Positions 11,254-23,532 of a stretch of 60,000 nt of DNA are shown in pieces. Both the position numbers and the translations under genes were made by a program. The stretch is taken from assembly GCA_914767715.1 (NCBI GenBank), contig OU612066.1, forward strand, positions 26,450,283 to 26,510,282, written 5' to 3'. Below the pieces are notes generated by a model, which was given only the letters and a program-made list of their open reading frames with translations, ran no database searches and was not told the origin of the DNA. Source of the stretch: Membranipora membranacea. Its lineage: Eukaryota; Bryozoa; Gymnolaemata; Cheilostomatida; Membraniporidae. Position 1 is the stretch's first letter, and each line of letters opens with the position of its first letter.

Positions 11254-12157
11254 GGGTTTATATCAGAGGCATATGAAGACTCCCGGCATATTTGTGAGTC
11301 ACTATGCGAGCTTGTTAGTTTAGATGCATTTGGTATTTGTGATAAGTCGCTTTTCTGACTTATCTGACATGTTTGAGGCTGGCTTGCCTCGCTAGGCCTC
11401 TCTAGAGTTGCAGACTGACTGGCAGTACCTGCCGCTTGATTTGAATCACTCTCAGATAAAGACATGTGTGGTAATGATTGACTCCGTAGGGAAGTAGGTT
11501 CTGATTTTGACTCAGGTGATGTTGATGTGACAGAGGTTGTCATTATGTTTGGGAGAGACTGAGTTTGGGGTTTTGGAGTTGTTGACGCTGGCGGTCCCCG
11601 TAAAGGCTGCGGCATACTCTGTGGTGCTTCATCTATACAACAAGTACAAAATTTACACATTGATTTATTCATTTGAATAGCTGGTTGGCCGGTGATGGCT
11701 TTTAAAGATGACCCCGTAATAGTTGGCCAGCAAATTCTGCTGCATTTATACAATATTTATAAAGAAAAAATAGCTTAAACCTCTTTTGTCGTTAAAAGTA
11801 TTTACTTTAACTTGAATGGTTATGCTCATTGTCCAATTAGCCATAACTCTATGATTGTCTCTGTACAGACAGCTCACTGTGAAACATATGAGATATGGCC
11901 TGCCAACATCAATGACATGACTCGATGCAACCTGCTTCAGCAACTGACATACCTTTATCAAACTCATAGCCGCATGTTGTACAATAGTTGGCTAGTTTCT
12001 TCTTTCCTTTCTTTCTCAATTTTGATGGTTTACAACGAGGGCAGGCAAGCTCCAGAGCACAACAGTAACAGTAGCGCGGGTATGTGCCATCATCCTCATA
12101 TTCAATGTCCTCACCGCAATCTGGGTTCGGACACTCAAACTCTTTATTTCCTGCCAT
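11232..12157 (-). CDS. Hybrid gene: zinc-ribbon exons 1-2 fused to KCMF1 terminal exon
   Basis: Coding exons are 11953-12157 and 11232-11632, 606 nt in all, predicting 201 residues. The first exon repeats the zinc ribbon of the parent, with two changes near the metal-binding pairs (CYW to CYC, and CRY to CGY). The second exon starts DEAPQSMPQPLRG like the parent and runs to SYASDINP. There it crosses the duplication junction into KCMF1 sequence in another frame, adding only SLQEEI before TAG at 11232-11234. The stop lies in what should be the last exon, so nonsense-mediated decay is not expected. The duplicated KCMF1 3' flank supplies an AATAAA (10559-10564, minus strand). The promoter region is a copy of the parent's. 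It may be a functional truncated zinc-ribbon protein or a recent pseudogene. Expression cannot be judged from sequence. Confidence 0.7.
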
Positions 12158-12171
12158 CTGAATCTGTGTCA

Positions 12172-15100
12172 AACCTTTTTACTGAAACAGAATGTGAATG
12201 ATGAGTCATTATTCCATCTATTCCATGAGCACTCAACTGGCCAAATGGTACATGAGACTTTAAAGTACACCGCAGTCACACGTCACTGCAACCTGTCTGT
12301 CAAATCTTCAATTGCTGCAACAATGGGACAGGTGCTGAATGTGAGGTCCAAGTCTTACAATACATGGCTTGAAGTTACAACCTGTGGTAGACATGCGGTA
12401 GTTATAATAACCGAGGATGTCCTGCTTCTGCTGTGAGACCAGCAGTTGCTTGTTGCTGCTAACGATAAAGTAGCGAGCTTTACATTGATGCAGAAATAAG
12501 TATCTTGACATGAATGTAAATTATGTGGGCCTATCTAGTATTAACAATGTCTTGATTGGATCTGAAAACGATTGGAACCACTGAGTGATAATATAGGACT
12601 TGATAGGACACACTGCTGTCCCAAGACTGATCCCAAAACACTCAGTAGCACAGAGTCTGCATACTATGGATTAACCATCAGCCAGAGATAGCCTTCAGAT
12701 TCATTGACTTACCTATACAGGAAAATGAAATTGTGAACATATATAATATATGTACTACTTTCAGTTTGTAGAAATCTCTTTCCTCTCACCCTTTCTTCAC
12801 AGACCTACATTGTTTTCACATAGCTGGTAGTTGAGTAGTTGACTTGACAGAGGTGGTGATTGATTTATGTACATATACCAGTTATATTTGAGTAGGAAAT
12901 TGTAATATAATCCATTATAGGGACCACTGCTTATGAGTGGCAGTTTTCCTGTACCTGGGGAAACCCAGGAAACTCCCCTTTTGATACTCCTTTTATAATG
13001 AAGCTAGATGAGCCAATGAAATCAGTCTCTACAAACCGGTCTTTAAAACCATTCGATATAACTGTATATATTCCGTACTTTTGGATGAGCATGAACAGGC
13101 TTTAATCTGGTTTATATCGGGTAAACAAATTAACAGTTAGCAGAGTTATCCCCTTTTTGACTTAATTTATGTAAGGGGGCCACAACCTAAAGTTTGTTGT
13201 AGTGATTTGAGTAGAGTTATACTGTCTTGGACACAAAAAGTGAGCGGTATATGTAATGAGCGGTATATGTATTGTGTGGTAAATGTATTGAGCGGTATAT
13301 CTATTGTGTGGTAAATGTATTGAGCGGTATATGTATTGTGTGGTAAATGTATTGAGCGGTATATGTATTGTGTGGTAAATGTATTGAGCGGTATATGTAT
13401 TGTGTGGTAAATGTATTGAGCGGTATATGTATTGTGTGGAAAATGTATTGAGCGGTATATGTATTGTGTGGTAAATGTATTGAGCGGTATATGTATTGAG
13501 CGATAAATGTATTGTGTGGTAAATGTATTGAGCGGTATATGTATTGAGCGGTATATGTATTGTGTGGTAAATGTATTGAGCTGTATATGTATTGTGTGGT
13601 AAATGTATTGAGCGGTATATGTATTGAGCGATAAATGTATTGTGTGGTAAATGTATTGGGCGGTATATGTATTGAGCGGTATATGTATTGTGTGGTAAAT
13701 GTATTGAGCTGTATATGTATTGAGCGGTAAATGTATTGTGTGGTAAATGTATTGAGCGGTATATGTATTGAGCGGTAAATGTATTGAGCGGTATATGTAT
13801 TGAGCGGTAAATGTATTGAGCGGTATATGTATTGAGCTGTAAATGTATTGTGTGGTAAAGTATTGTGCGGTAAATGTATTGAGCGGTAAATGTGTTGAGT
13901 AAAGAATCAAATGGGTTCGTTGGCTTCGAAAGTTAAGGGCCATTCTAAAAGACCAAGTAGTAGTGTTTTACAAATCACGTTGTATATGAAGCATTTAAAC
14001 ACACCATGCTCTGAAACTCCTGCACTCAAGTTGACACAATGTTTGACTTTGTACTGGCCTGTTTAATCATCTGGTTTGGTATCAATTTTTTTACAATGCC
14101 ACAGGGCTGTCCATTACCCTGTTGCTCGAGAACAAATAAAAATGAACATGTGGCTTGTTGCTCAGGTGAAACCACAGATGTGCTGCAGCGAAGCTGCAGC
14201 CCAGAATGAAAGAGGGATTCTTTCACTGCAGGGGGCCTTTGGGTGAAACCATGCGTTTGTGTGGTCTATGTTATCAAAGCTGTAGACACTAAAATCCCTG
14301 ACCAGCGGTCTTATATCGCTGATAACAATATTTGATAGAGCGGATAGGATATGGCAGTTAACAATAAAGAAATACATTCATACAAAGGAATGTATATACT
14401 AACCAAAGAGTACCAGGTTATAGAAAGCATTCTATAAATTTTCTTACAGTTATAACATGTCTTGTTACCACTGTTGTCATTTATTGCAGTTGGATTAATA
14501 TTATAAACTGTGAAAATGAGAATTAAATTGAGGTCATGGCTCAATAACAACTAATTAAGGGAAGGGTTATCTGCTCACATTTCGTGAGCACAAAACTCAC
14601 CAGGGTCAGCAAATTGATTATCACTGGTAACCCTCCCTGGTAACCCTGAACGCATGCACTGCATTTATAAGGTAATATTAATACTAATTCATCTTTAATT
14701 TTGAAAAATTGCAGTTTTCCCGAAATCATGTTTCATAATTTTAAAATTACTACCTGGCCTACACAATCGAACTAAAACAAATAAAGCTGAACCTGGGGTA
14801 TCGACTATGGACTGTCAACTATTGTCTATATACTGATCTATGTAAATAAGACATCGCTTTAGAAATGTCATCTTGCAGAGGGATGTGCGTGAAGGGAGTG
14901 AGGACTGTGTATTGAAAGCCCATTTGGAAGATTATGAAACCTATGACAAAGATTTTCACCTGAAACTAGAATATGTCTATTGGTATATATATACTTTTAT
15001 TGGAAACCAAAGGAAACAGAAAGGAAATAATATCATCAATGATGTTGGTCAAGTCGATAATATATGGTTGAATAGTAAGGTTTTGAATGAGCTGAACTTC

Positions 15101-16185
15101 TCTTTAGATCTCAAATGTAATGGTAAAGAATTGTAGGTAGCAGAATTTGTATCTTAGATTGTCAGTACGATATAAAAGTATATGTTTATCACGAAATTTG
15201 AACTTGGTAGTGTTTTTAAATCCTCTATAAATAAATGGAGGTGTCAAAAAATTGTTCATCTTATGCCCAAAAAGTGAAGTGAAATAACAAACAAGCTTAG
15301 GAAGAGGTAGGAGTTGTAGTGATTGTGTAATGGATTCGGTTGGAATGAGATAATATGGAATGTAATGCACATTGGCGATAATCATTTTTGCAACAAAAAT
15401 ATAGAACAGCAGTCACAGAAATTGATTGAAATACCAAAATGCTCCATGGTTTGTCTACAAGAGTGTATTTGAGGCAGAATTGTATTACATCACATTACTG
15501 ATGGTCACAGTTCGAGACACAGTTAGCCGAGTCTTTCAAAAACCCTAAAACTGAACACCAGATCCATTGACATCCATAAAAACTGTAGCAGCCATGGTAA
15601 GTTGGACACTATTATGTTGGCTATGATTGATGTGAATCAAATCTACCGATTAGAGCCAATTGTCTACTGTAGCAGGTGCGTGGTGCAGCTCTGCTTTCTG
15701 CTCATTTCACTTGGATTATCTATCCGGTGTTCGCTGTGTTCTTAATTTTAGTTTGAAGGGGCTCTCCACAATAGCCCATAGCAGAAAAAGGCCCCCAACA
15801 GCATTCCGCACCAAATATTCTTTATTGAAAGTGACCCAGGATTGAAATTGGTACAATACAAAACATGGTATGCAAACTTCTGCTGGCGTAACTGGTAATG
15901 TATCTCTGCGGAAGTAGCAGCAAGGGTCAATTCATACCCACTGGAGCTATGTGTTGCTGACAATTCTAGTAACTAATTTAGTCATAAATTTAATTGAATA
16001 GAAATACATCAATTTTTGTCCCTTCAAAACCAACAAAATATATTGTGGGTTGAGTCATGCAGATCAAGCAAGGAGTAGGAATCAAGAGACAAGCAAACGC
16101 TAGCAGAAACAGAACTATGCAACTCTTTTTGTCTTCTTCTAAAGATTGGTTGATAGCGCCATGTTGAGCATGAACTAAGCTTAAG
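12172..16185. other. Duplicated intergenic spacer, right unit
   Basis: This corresponds to 7115-10560 of the left unit. It should contain the hybrid gene's promoter just right of 12172. Its only distinctive content is the long minisatellite at 13241-13898. The plus-strand open frame at 14873-15136 is identical to 9242-9505 in the left unit but begins at TTG, and I do not call it. Confidence 0.6.
13241..13898. repeat. Expanded 16-bp minisatellite with alternating variants
   Basis: There are about 41 copies of a 16-bp unit in two main forms, GAGCGGTATATGTATT and GTGTGGTAAATGTATT. They often alternate to give a 32-bp higher-order period. Because 16 x 3 = 48 and one frame lacks stops, the minus strand reads as a long open frame (13167-13943) with a 16-residue period (for example NTFTTQYIYRSI). 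That frame is a repeat artefact. The same locus in the left unit has about six copies. Confidence 0.95.
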
Positions 16186-16191
16186 TTTATT
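16186..16191 (-). promoter_or_regulatory. Candidate KCMF1 polyadenylation signal (AATAAA)
   Basis: TTTATT on the plus strand is AATAAA on the coding strand, about 370 bases beyond the KCMF1 stop codon. The duplicate at 10559-10564 would serve the hybrid gene. Confidence 0.4.
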
Positions 16192-16557
16192 TCAACAACC
16201 CGCTAGTTTTAAATCATGGTGCAAAAAAAAAACAAGTGAATTAATTAAGCTAATCGAGATAAATTCCTTTTGCTGACAATACCAACCAAAAAAAATAATA
16301 TTCATCTCTTGGACGTCAAAGTTCAAATCGGTTCAACTCACAATAACTTTCCAAGCAAAAAGTCATCATAATCGTAAATACAAATATCTCCATAAATATT
16401 ATAGAAGCGCAATAATATTGCTGTTTAAAGAGAGTGATAGCTTAATTCACAGCAGCGATATCGTTCAGGCCTGGGTCACTCAAGCCGACACTCACTAATG
16501 TCTAGGTATCACATATCAATCAAATATAGCAGTTTGTTATTAGTGAGAAGATTGTTG

Positions 16558-19500
16558 TTATCGTCGTTCGTCAGGATCAGGGGACGCTTGCGCTATCACC
16601 GGGCCGCTGCGCACTCTCCCCGTTACACCCACACTCGATACCGCCGATTCTGGGCTATGATCAGCGTCAGCGCTTTGAGAGGCAGCATCAGCCATAGTAT
16701 CCACAGAACTAAGCTGAGGTGAGCTAGAATTGTCAGCGCTAGGTAACTCATCTACAGAGGCAGTGCCTCCTCCGAGTGTTAATTGTGAGTCAGTCAACGT
16801 AGCGAGTAATACTTCTTGTATAAATAAACTCTGCTCAGCATTTACTATTTCTCTATTCTCTAAATCTCTTCCTGTAGGCTTGGGTTCATCTAAATATCTG
16901 TGGAGAGAAAAAAATAGTAAGATAGATTTTTGACTTCTTCAATAAAACATCATATGGTTCAATCAGTTTCGAAATGAGCATTGTGGAAAAATCATATGCA
17001 GTAATATGTGGGAAAATTTTCAATTTTCCTGAAATTGGAGTTGTCCTCTATTTCACCTTGACTCACAAAATTGGGTGAAGGTGATGTGTTTCATTTGACA
17101 GTCATTTGTCACCTGATGGTATGACATTACTGTGATGACTGGTGCTTTAAGGTGAGCCATATGGTCGTTGGTTGATAGTTCACTTATACAAATATCTGTC
17201 CTATCCAAATGTGCTTTCTATGTCATTATTTCCTTTTTGCTCGCAAGAATAATGTATGATTTGACCAAAATCAGCTACCTTCACAGCATAAATATGTGTA
17301 TACAGCTGCGCTTTAACCTTCTCACTTGTCTACATAGTTAACTTCAGCCAATATTTTTGATTGCAATGAGCTGTAACGAGCTTGATAAGCACTGTAAAAT
17401 CTTACCTGCTTAGCAATGTCTTAACTTGATTAGAACTAGATGGGTGGGGGCCTCCTGACCTGCCTCCCTCATTATTACCATTAACTGAAGCACCGAGGCT
17501 AGGAGGATCATACAGCCCTCCTGTTCTACGAGGTAATCTCTGTAGATGATCTCTATATGAGGACAGACTCTCCGGAGGTATCCTACAACACGGATATAGT
17601 AACATTACATAGTTGTCTTATGGTATATGAGAATGCAGAAAGGTCTTGTCACATAGATACAAACATATATCGCTGCTCATACCCTGCAAAACACACAGGT
17701 CTACAATCCCGAACACCATGAGCCAATTTTTATTGTGTGGCCTTCTCTTTTCGCGAATTAGCTTGCGATCGATTTCATATTTAATGCACAAGGGATAAAA
17801 TGATAATCCATATACCACAACTTTGGATGTTCAGCTGTAAATGTAAGCTGAGAGTAGAACAAGCACAATACTCATAGATGAAATTTAATGCAGTTTGCCT
17901 GCATTTAGAACTGCAACCCCCCCCCCTCTTGCTCATCTGCGGCTCATCAGTGGGGGGAAGGTTTGAAAGCAGGCAAAAATTTTCAACTAAACCCTTTTGC
18001 TACCGAAGATTATGGTTATACAGGCCAAAGGATGATTCATGCAAATCTTGCTTTGCAATGGATCAGTCCGTAACACGGCTTCCTTCTTAATCACCCAAAT
18101 AGAGGTGTCATAGTATGCATTACAGCATTATTTTCGGTAGCTGCGTGAAGCATAAATTAAAAGATGATTTATTGCCTTACCTAAGAGCATGACGCTCGGC
18201 TTCAATCTGCATCTGTATATCCCTAAGTTGTTGAGGTGTCCCCCTCATGTTTAGACGATTGTGCACACCGGATAAATGTGATAGTAACTCTACAACAGAT
18301 TACAAACATGCAGCCAATACAGTCAATATGACAAAAAATATTGTTATGATTTATCACAAACAGACAGAAAACCCTGCTTCCCTGCCCATGACGTATACAC
18401 AATGTAAAATTAGGTTGTATTGCACATAAATGAAACAGCAGGGAATGCAATAAGAGAAAATGATGGAGGTTGTAAATTTTGAGTTTCAATGAAAGGGCAA
18501 CTCCTAAATGTGAGTTTGGTGCCATACATAGGCCATATAGAAGGTCCGTAGGACAACTAATAATTGCTTCTTGAAATCTCCAATTTTATGGCAATATATC
18601 TACTGGTACATAGGTAGGTTTGAGGTAAAAATTTATGTTTTTGTTAGATTTATCTCTTAACTTCAATTTGGCACCCCGGTTTTATAACATGGTGACACCA
18701 TTCATAGTTTCACCGTAAAACTACCTGATGATGTGACTGAGTGTAATTATGTGATTTAAATACACTAGCTAGAATGCTCATTGGTAATATACAAGGACAA
18801 GCAATACCATCCGGTCATCAAAATTATCAATAAACCCAAACCCATGCGTGTCCCCTAATGACAGGCCTTCAGAATGCAGGCAAGTGATATTATCCCTCAC
18901 AGATATATCTGGCCTTGTTTGCAGTATGGAATGAATTCAATTGAAAAATTGTTTTAGACTGACAGACTTCAACAAAGAAAAGAAAGTGATCGGCTGACAG
19001 CCTGAATCAGTTTTTCAACTCGGAATGATGTAATGCGCGATAACCATCTTGACTCGTAGTCTAATCATAGCTAGGTCATTGAACAGGAAATGTGCAGTAA
19101 TTTTACTACTTATCGTCTGTCATAGGAAAGTAAGGGGTTTCCCAAACGCTCATCAAACTAGGCAGTCTTAGTGATAACCTGTCAATGTCTGAACTAAATT
19201 GCAGACAGAGTAAGATTATCTTCACCAGCCAAAGATAAAAGTATGGAGCAACCAGATAACAAAGTTACCTTGACAAGGATGTCCTACCCAACTATTGATT
19301 CAATGAAAAAGATAGCTGTGACCAGTAATAAAGAAACCAAGTCGCTATGTAAAATGAGCAGGAACTGTTGCTATTATTCACCTGCAATAGGATCCATAGG
19401 TTCTCTTAGTATAGCTGATGATGGTGTATTGTTTGAATTGGAGGCGGGAGTAAAGTGCCGAGAGCGCCCACCTCGGGCACACCTCGCCATCTGTCTTCTC

Positions 19501-22318
19501 GTCCGTCCACCAGGAGCTTCAGATTCAAATAGACCTCCCCTAACTCTGTGCTCCATCTGCAAGTGCTCCTGGAAGTCATCGGAGACCAGGTTAGGATCTC
19601 CTCCCGGTAACGCAGCACATATCGGACATATCTGCTTGTAGGTAAAGGGAAAAAATATTGTTACTACTAACTCACGACAATGTGCAGGACTAATCTCGAT
19701 TTCAATCTGGAGTCAATGCCCTGTCTGTGAACGGGTCAACGACGGTTCAAGATATTTTCCAAAATACTGAATAACTGCATAACGCACACTTTCCAATCAA
19801 ATTATTTTATACAGCTCACAAATAGTTGCATTAGAAAATATGCCCACATCTTTTCACTTTTTCCAATTCTATGAAAGACATTTGGCAAACAGCGTAAACT
19901 CTAAGTACTTGAACATCACACTAATCCTCACTAGTAACACAAATTTTTTTCTGCCAGCATTATTTTTCAAACAAGAACATGTTCCAACAAGCAAATTAAC
20001 TATCTACCTCCAATGACTCACACCTGTTTGTAAATTGCTTATTATCCCAGAACTTACTGTAATATGAGCTCAGGATAAAACTTACCACTTCCGAAGACGA
20101 ATCACTGTGCTGTACACCGACATGTTCGGATAATGTGACTTCTGAAAAGCCCATATTACCACAGTATGGACATGTATATGATTGTGGCTGTTCTGTTGAC
20201 ACTGAATCCCCTCCGTAATATAATTCTACAATTACAGCGATGGTTTCTTTTTATATGATGCTAAACATATTGTGAGACCCTTCGAATACAATCATGCTTT
20301 ACATTATATACAGAGAAACTGAACTGCGACACCATTGAATACAACAGGCCGACTAGCTCTGGGACTTGCCAGAGAAGCGGTGCAAGGTATAAGGTCCTGA
20401 ATTAAAGGATTCGTCATTTGATCACCCCCCCAACATTTTAGCTAGGGAGATCACCGAGGTGAGTCAAATTGATACTAGGCAAGAATGAGAGAGACATCAT
20501 TGAGAATCATACATCATTGAGCTCCTGTATATGCATGCATAATGTTAACCAGCGTAGATATTATTTGCACTGAGAGCCAGCAAGTTTGACCCCATAGATA
20601 GTCACTCTACATACACACAGTATTACTATTCAGTGTAGGTTCGGTAAGAAATCTTAACTTACCAAAATCAGCTCTAGTCAGTATACACTGCATTGGATGA
20701 TCTGTTGAATGTCTACCAGTAGTTACGCCTGATTCGTAGCATGTGGCGCAAAGATCATAATCATAACAAACTAAGCATTTATATCTTCTTCCTTTGAAAT
20801 TTGCTTTCATACAGGAATCACAGCTAACGCCTGCAAAAAGAGTTACAATTTTAGCATTACAACATATTTTTACATCTCCCACTATAATCTATTGACAGAA
20901 ATAGTGGATAGTTAAAGCTTACAGTTGATTGAATCCTCTGGGGACCATCAAATTTTACAATTCTTTGCATGGAAAGTCTGAATTAGGCTCATGTGACATG
21001 TGATTGCATCGAGATTTTGCGTAAGTGATCAACATTCCTAGGCAAACTCGTCTAAATTCAGTCGATTACATCCGATAACATACACAGGAGTGGAGGCGTG
21101 TTTGATGAGGAAAATTATAGCAAAACCAGGATCTGTATCACTGACTCAGTAACTAAAAACAAGAATCCCTGACAGTCAGAGTCATCTGTTTTATAGACGA
21201 GTAAGTTTGTGTTATGACTATTACCTCACGCAAATGTAGGCAATCCCTAACCTCAGAATGGATCAATAAGCCTCACTAAGCTTCAGTAAGATGTAGTGAT
21301 GATGAGTTTAGAAGTGATGAAAAAAGAACAACATACATAGAACCGAGCCTATATCCCAACCTAACAGAGAAACAGCTACTACTCAAGGTTCGGGGACCTT
21401 ATTCTGTTGTGCTGACAATGAGCCATACTCATAGATAATCAGAGCTGTGGCAAAGCTAATATATCTTAAGCCCACCATGGACTAGTAGGTAGCAGAACAA
21501 GCATTTTGAAAACCATTGCAACCATCTCCATTTTACCAGGCCTACCATTATGACATTTTCATCTCAGGTTTGATATGGCTTATTACAGAAAGTTCCTGGT
21601 GTGCACAAAAAAACAAATCTGGAACAAGCACAACCAGCCGTCATGGCTATCACATCAGCAGAGGTAGTGCGGAATAAGGACCCGTAAGTACTTGGTACTT
21701 ACTTGGTACTTGTCGAGTAATCTCTAACTTCTGATGAAGGTTATTGAGATGTGGCAATCTCATATATCCGTATTTCGTTTCCGGGTCAATAACTGATAAC
21801 CAAATTTAGAAAGCCATACACCCTAACCTGTCACTGGGGGACCTGTAAACAGCGAGCTGCCTTGTGCAAGTTGGAGGGTCCTAAGCATAGCGAACCAGCT
21901 TGGCTGTATACAGCCGCCTAGCACTTGGATCTTAGGTGCTGGTAGTCATCATCAGGATTGATGCCACATAAGAGTGTATATACCCAACTATAATCTATAC
22001 ATCAACAACAATCCATCATCAACATAATAAAACCGACTAACTAAAGAATTTTAATATTGTTGAGCATCAAAAATTACACACTCATTTCCCCTCCTATGGA
22101 AAAACAACACTGCATAGCACAGTGTGGCAAGCTGGAAGAAAACTTATGATATAAGTAGAGAATCGCTTATTAGATAGAAAAGTGAGTAGAGTGTCTGTCT
22201 GTAGTAATAGTAGTGGAGTGGGTGATGAGTATTGAGTGTAACAGGACTGGACTTGCTTGGAAGTCCTTTTATATGGCATCGAATCATACAGTATCAACTT
22301 ACTTTCATGACTAGACAT
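16558..22318 (-). CDS. KCMF1: E3 ubiquitin-protein ligase KCMF1
   Basis: Seven coding exons, 5' to 3': 22303-22318, 20663-20830, 20086-20225, 19382-19631, 18181-18289, 17406-17582, 16558-16897. All have GT-AG boundaries and matching phases. They total 1,200 nt and encode 399 residues (human KCMF1 is 381). The protein begins MSSHESVSCDSC. It carries a ZZ zinc finger with C9, C12, C24, C27, C33, C36, H46 and H50, then two C2H2-type fingers (CPYC...H, CPICAALPGGDPN...H) and the signature EPMDPIAELLSHLSGV. A Gln/Glu-rich helix (QQLRDIQMQIEAERHAL) follows, then SLFIQEVLLATL. KCMF1 is a ubiquitin ligase that works with UBR4 in protein quality control (family knowledge). The last exon is the donor of the truncated copy at 10930-11253. 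The first exon has only 16 coding bases. Introns are 437-1,472 bp. Confidence 0.95.
19382..19631 (-). CDS. KCMF1: KCMF1 exon 4 (second zinc finger and MDPIA motif)
   Basis: This is the most diagnostic exon of the gene. It opens with ICPICAALPGGDPNLVSDDF, continues through an EHLQMEH metal-binding helix and an Arg-rich stretch, and ends REPMDPIA before the donor. The following exon completes the conserved ELLSHLSGV. It starts in phase 0 and ends one base into a Glu codon. Confidence 0.93.
21670..21712. repeat. Short tandem AAGTACTTGGTACTT motif
   Basis: AAGTACTTGGTACTTACTTGGTACTTG lies in the first KCMF1 intron in two overlapping copies. The core AAGTACTTGGTACC recurs near 39096, 45370 and 46213, and inverted near 40982. 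Confidence 0.5.
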
Positions 22319-22880
22319 TCTTGAGGATTGCATAAACAGGTTTCTCCTGCCTTATAAATACTGTGGCTGGTTGTGAATGCAGGTAGTGCCACTAGATCTT
22401 GCAATTATGTTCTCAGCAAAATTGAATTTGGAGAAAGTCAGCAGGAAATCTGAAAGTGAAACTTCTTTTCTCGTGATGCGTGATGAAGCGAGAAGTTTTC
22501 TGATAGGGTCCATAGCTTCCAGGTAACACTATAGTTTCAGGTCTATACAAATGTGGTATATTAGTTTGGGCACTGTTAGAGACGACCATTAAATTGTGAA
22601 TGAGTTTCAGATATCTAACTATACATAAAATCAGCCTTATTTTATGCAAAAACTTAAAACAAGCTTCTGCAGAAGAGAAGCTCCCATTTTACTGACCATT
22701 ACGGTCTACTCACATATATTGCACTCTGTCTTAAGATGAACCAGCCACTGTCACAGTTACTATCAGGTGAGCATAAGCAATGGCACCATTTATTGATAAT
22801 ATATTAGACTGTTTCTTTTAAATCACACTCACCTCAGCAGTCAGTGACTGTCAGCAGACTCACTCAGATGAGATACACTG
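22319..22880. other. KCMF1 upstream region
   Basis: This should contain the KCMF1 5' UTR and promoter. No TATA box or other element stands out at a convincing distance, and no separate gene is seen. Confidence 0.4.
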
Positions 22881-22882
22881 AC

Positions 22883-22971
22883 TGAAACAGGAACATGGTG
22901 TGGCCAAACCACATCAATGCTAAATGATACGAAGCATCGATGTGGTTTGGCAACCCCAATTGTCCTGTTTC
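22883..22971. repeat. MITE-like inverted repeat upstream of KCMF1
   Basis: Arms of about 38 bases at 22883-22921 and 22934-22971 share GAAACAGGA at the ends and CCAAACCACATC(A/G)ATGCT near the centre. They could fold into a hairpin. No target-site duplication is evident. Confidence 0.65.
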
Positions 22972-23109
22972 TGTGCATTCTACTCAGTAACTGCTAGACT
23001 AAAGTAAAAAAAATCAAGAGGGAAAGAGTCTGTGTTGGACATATGAAGTAGGCCATCTGCTACACTAGTACTGAGTACTCTTACTTAGTAGTATGGTCAT
23101 AGTTACATG

Positions 23110-23532
23110 CTAGCTAAGTTCTGTATTGTCGTACATTACTACAGTGAGTGGATGTGAAGTACATAATTGTGCCAGTCGAATCCCATCATCATCATGAAAT
23201 GTATGATTGAAAATATATGCCTTACACTGTGATGCTTGATGATTTTCATAGCACAACTCACGAGCTTTCGACACCTGCTGTAAAGTGAGAGGTTGCTGGT
23301 AATTTGAATTAAAAGCACTTGGTATACTTTCAGGTATAACACAAGTCTGTGTATAGCGCAATAATGCAGCGTCATCAGTATTTATGCGGCAGCAAATCAA
23401 ATTTGTAAAGTCATTGTTTGGGTGACTGTCACTTTCTTCAACTTGTGTTAAACTAAAAATCTTCCTCCAAATGAGGTACTTTTTGTATGTTTTGTGGTTT
23501 GTCCCAAAATAATTATAGCTCAGGCCTACAAT
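23110..23532 (-). CDS. Candidate terminal exon of an unrecognised gene
   Basis: A 141-codon open stretch follows a good acceptor (pyrimidine-rich TTTTATTCTTGTTGCTAGCAG) and ends at TAG 23110-23112. It has ordinary amino-acid composition and six scattered cysteines (LICCRINTDD, YTQTCVIPE, ARELCYENH, ASQCKAYIF, AQLCTSH), like an extracellular Cys-containing domain. I do not recognise the family. No upstream exon is firmly connected. An open stretch at 23598-23683 (ACVLRGYGLHRSFDENINF after an acceptor-like CCTATCGCAG) is a possible partner, but its donor (GTCTAG) is poor. It lies between the KCMF1 promoter and a 775-bp transposable element, so it could be a remnant. Confidence 0.35.
   Translation of the reverse strand: MVGLSYNYFGTNHKTYKKYLIWRKIFSLTQVEESDSHPNNDFTNLICCRINTDDAALLRYTQTCVIPESIPSAFNSNYQQPLTLQQVSKARELCYENHQASQCKAYIFNHTFHDDDGIRLAQLCTSHPLTVVMYDNTELS

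Larger units (their letters stand above)
11254..16881. repeat. Direct tandem duplication, right unit (5,628 bp)
   Basis: This is the second unit, from the hybrid junction at 11254-11261 to the homologous point in the intact KCMF1 exon (GGGTTCAT at 16882-16889). It is 571 bp longer than the left unit, almost entirely because the 16-bp minisatellite at 13241-13898 has expanded. It carries the 5' exons of the hybrid gene and the 3' end of intact KCMF1. Confidence 0.95.

Noticed and set aside
13167-13943. 258-codon minus-strand open frame with 16-residue repeats
   Set aside because: It comes entirely from the 16-bp minisatellite, where one frame lacks stops. The homologous locus in the left unit has no such frame.
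16558-16897. Considering the two KCMF1 C-terminal copies as two genes
   Set aside because: Only the right copy has the acceptor and upstream exons. The left copy is truncated at the duplication junction.
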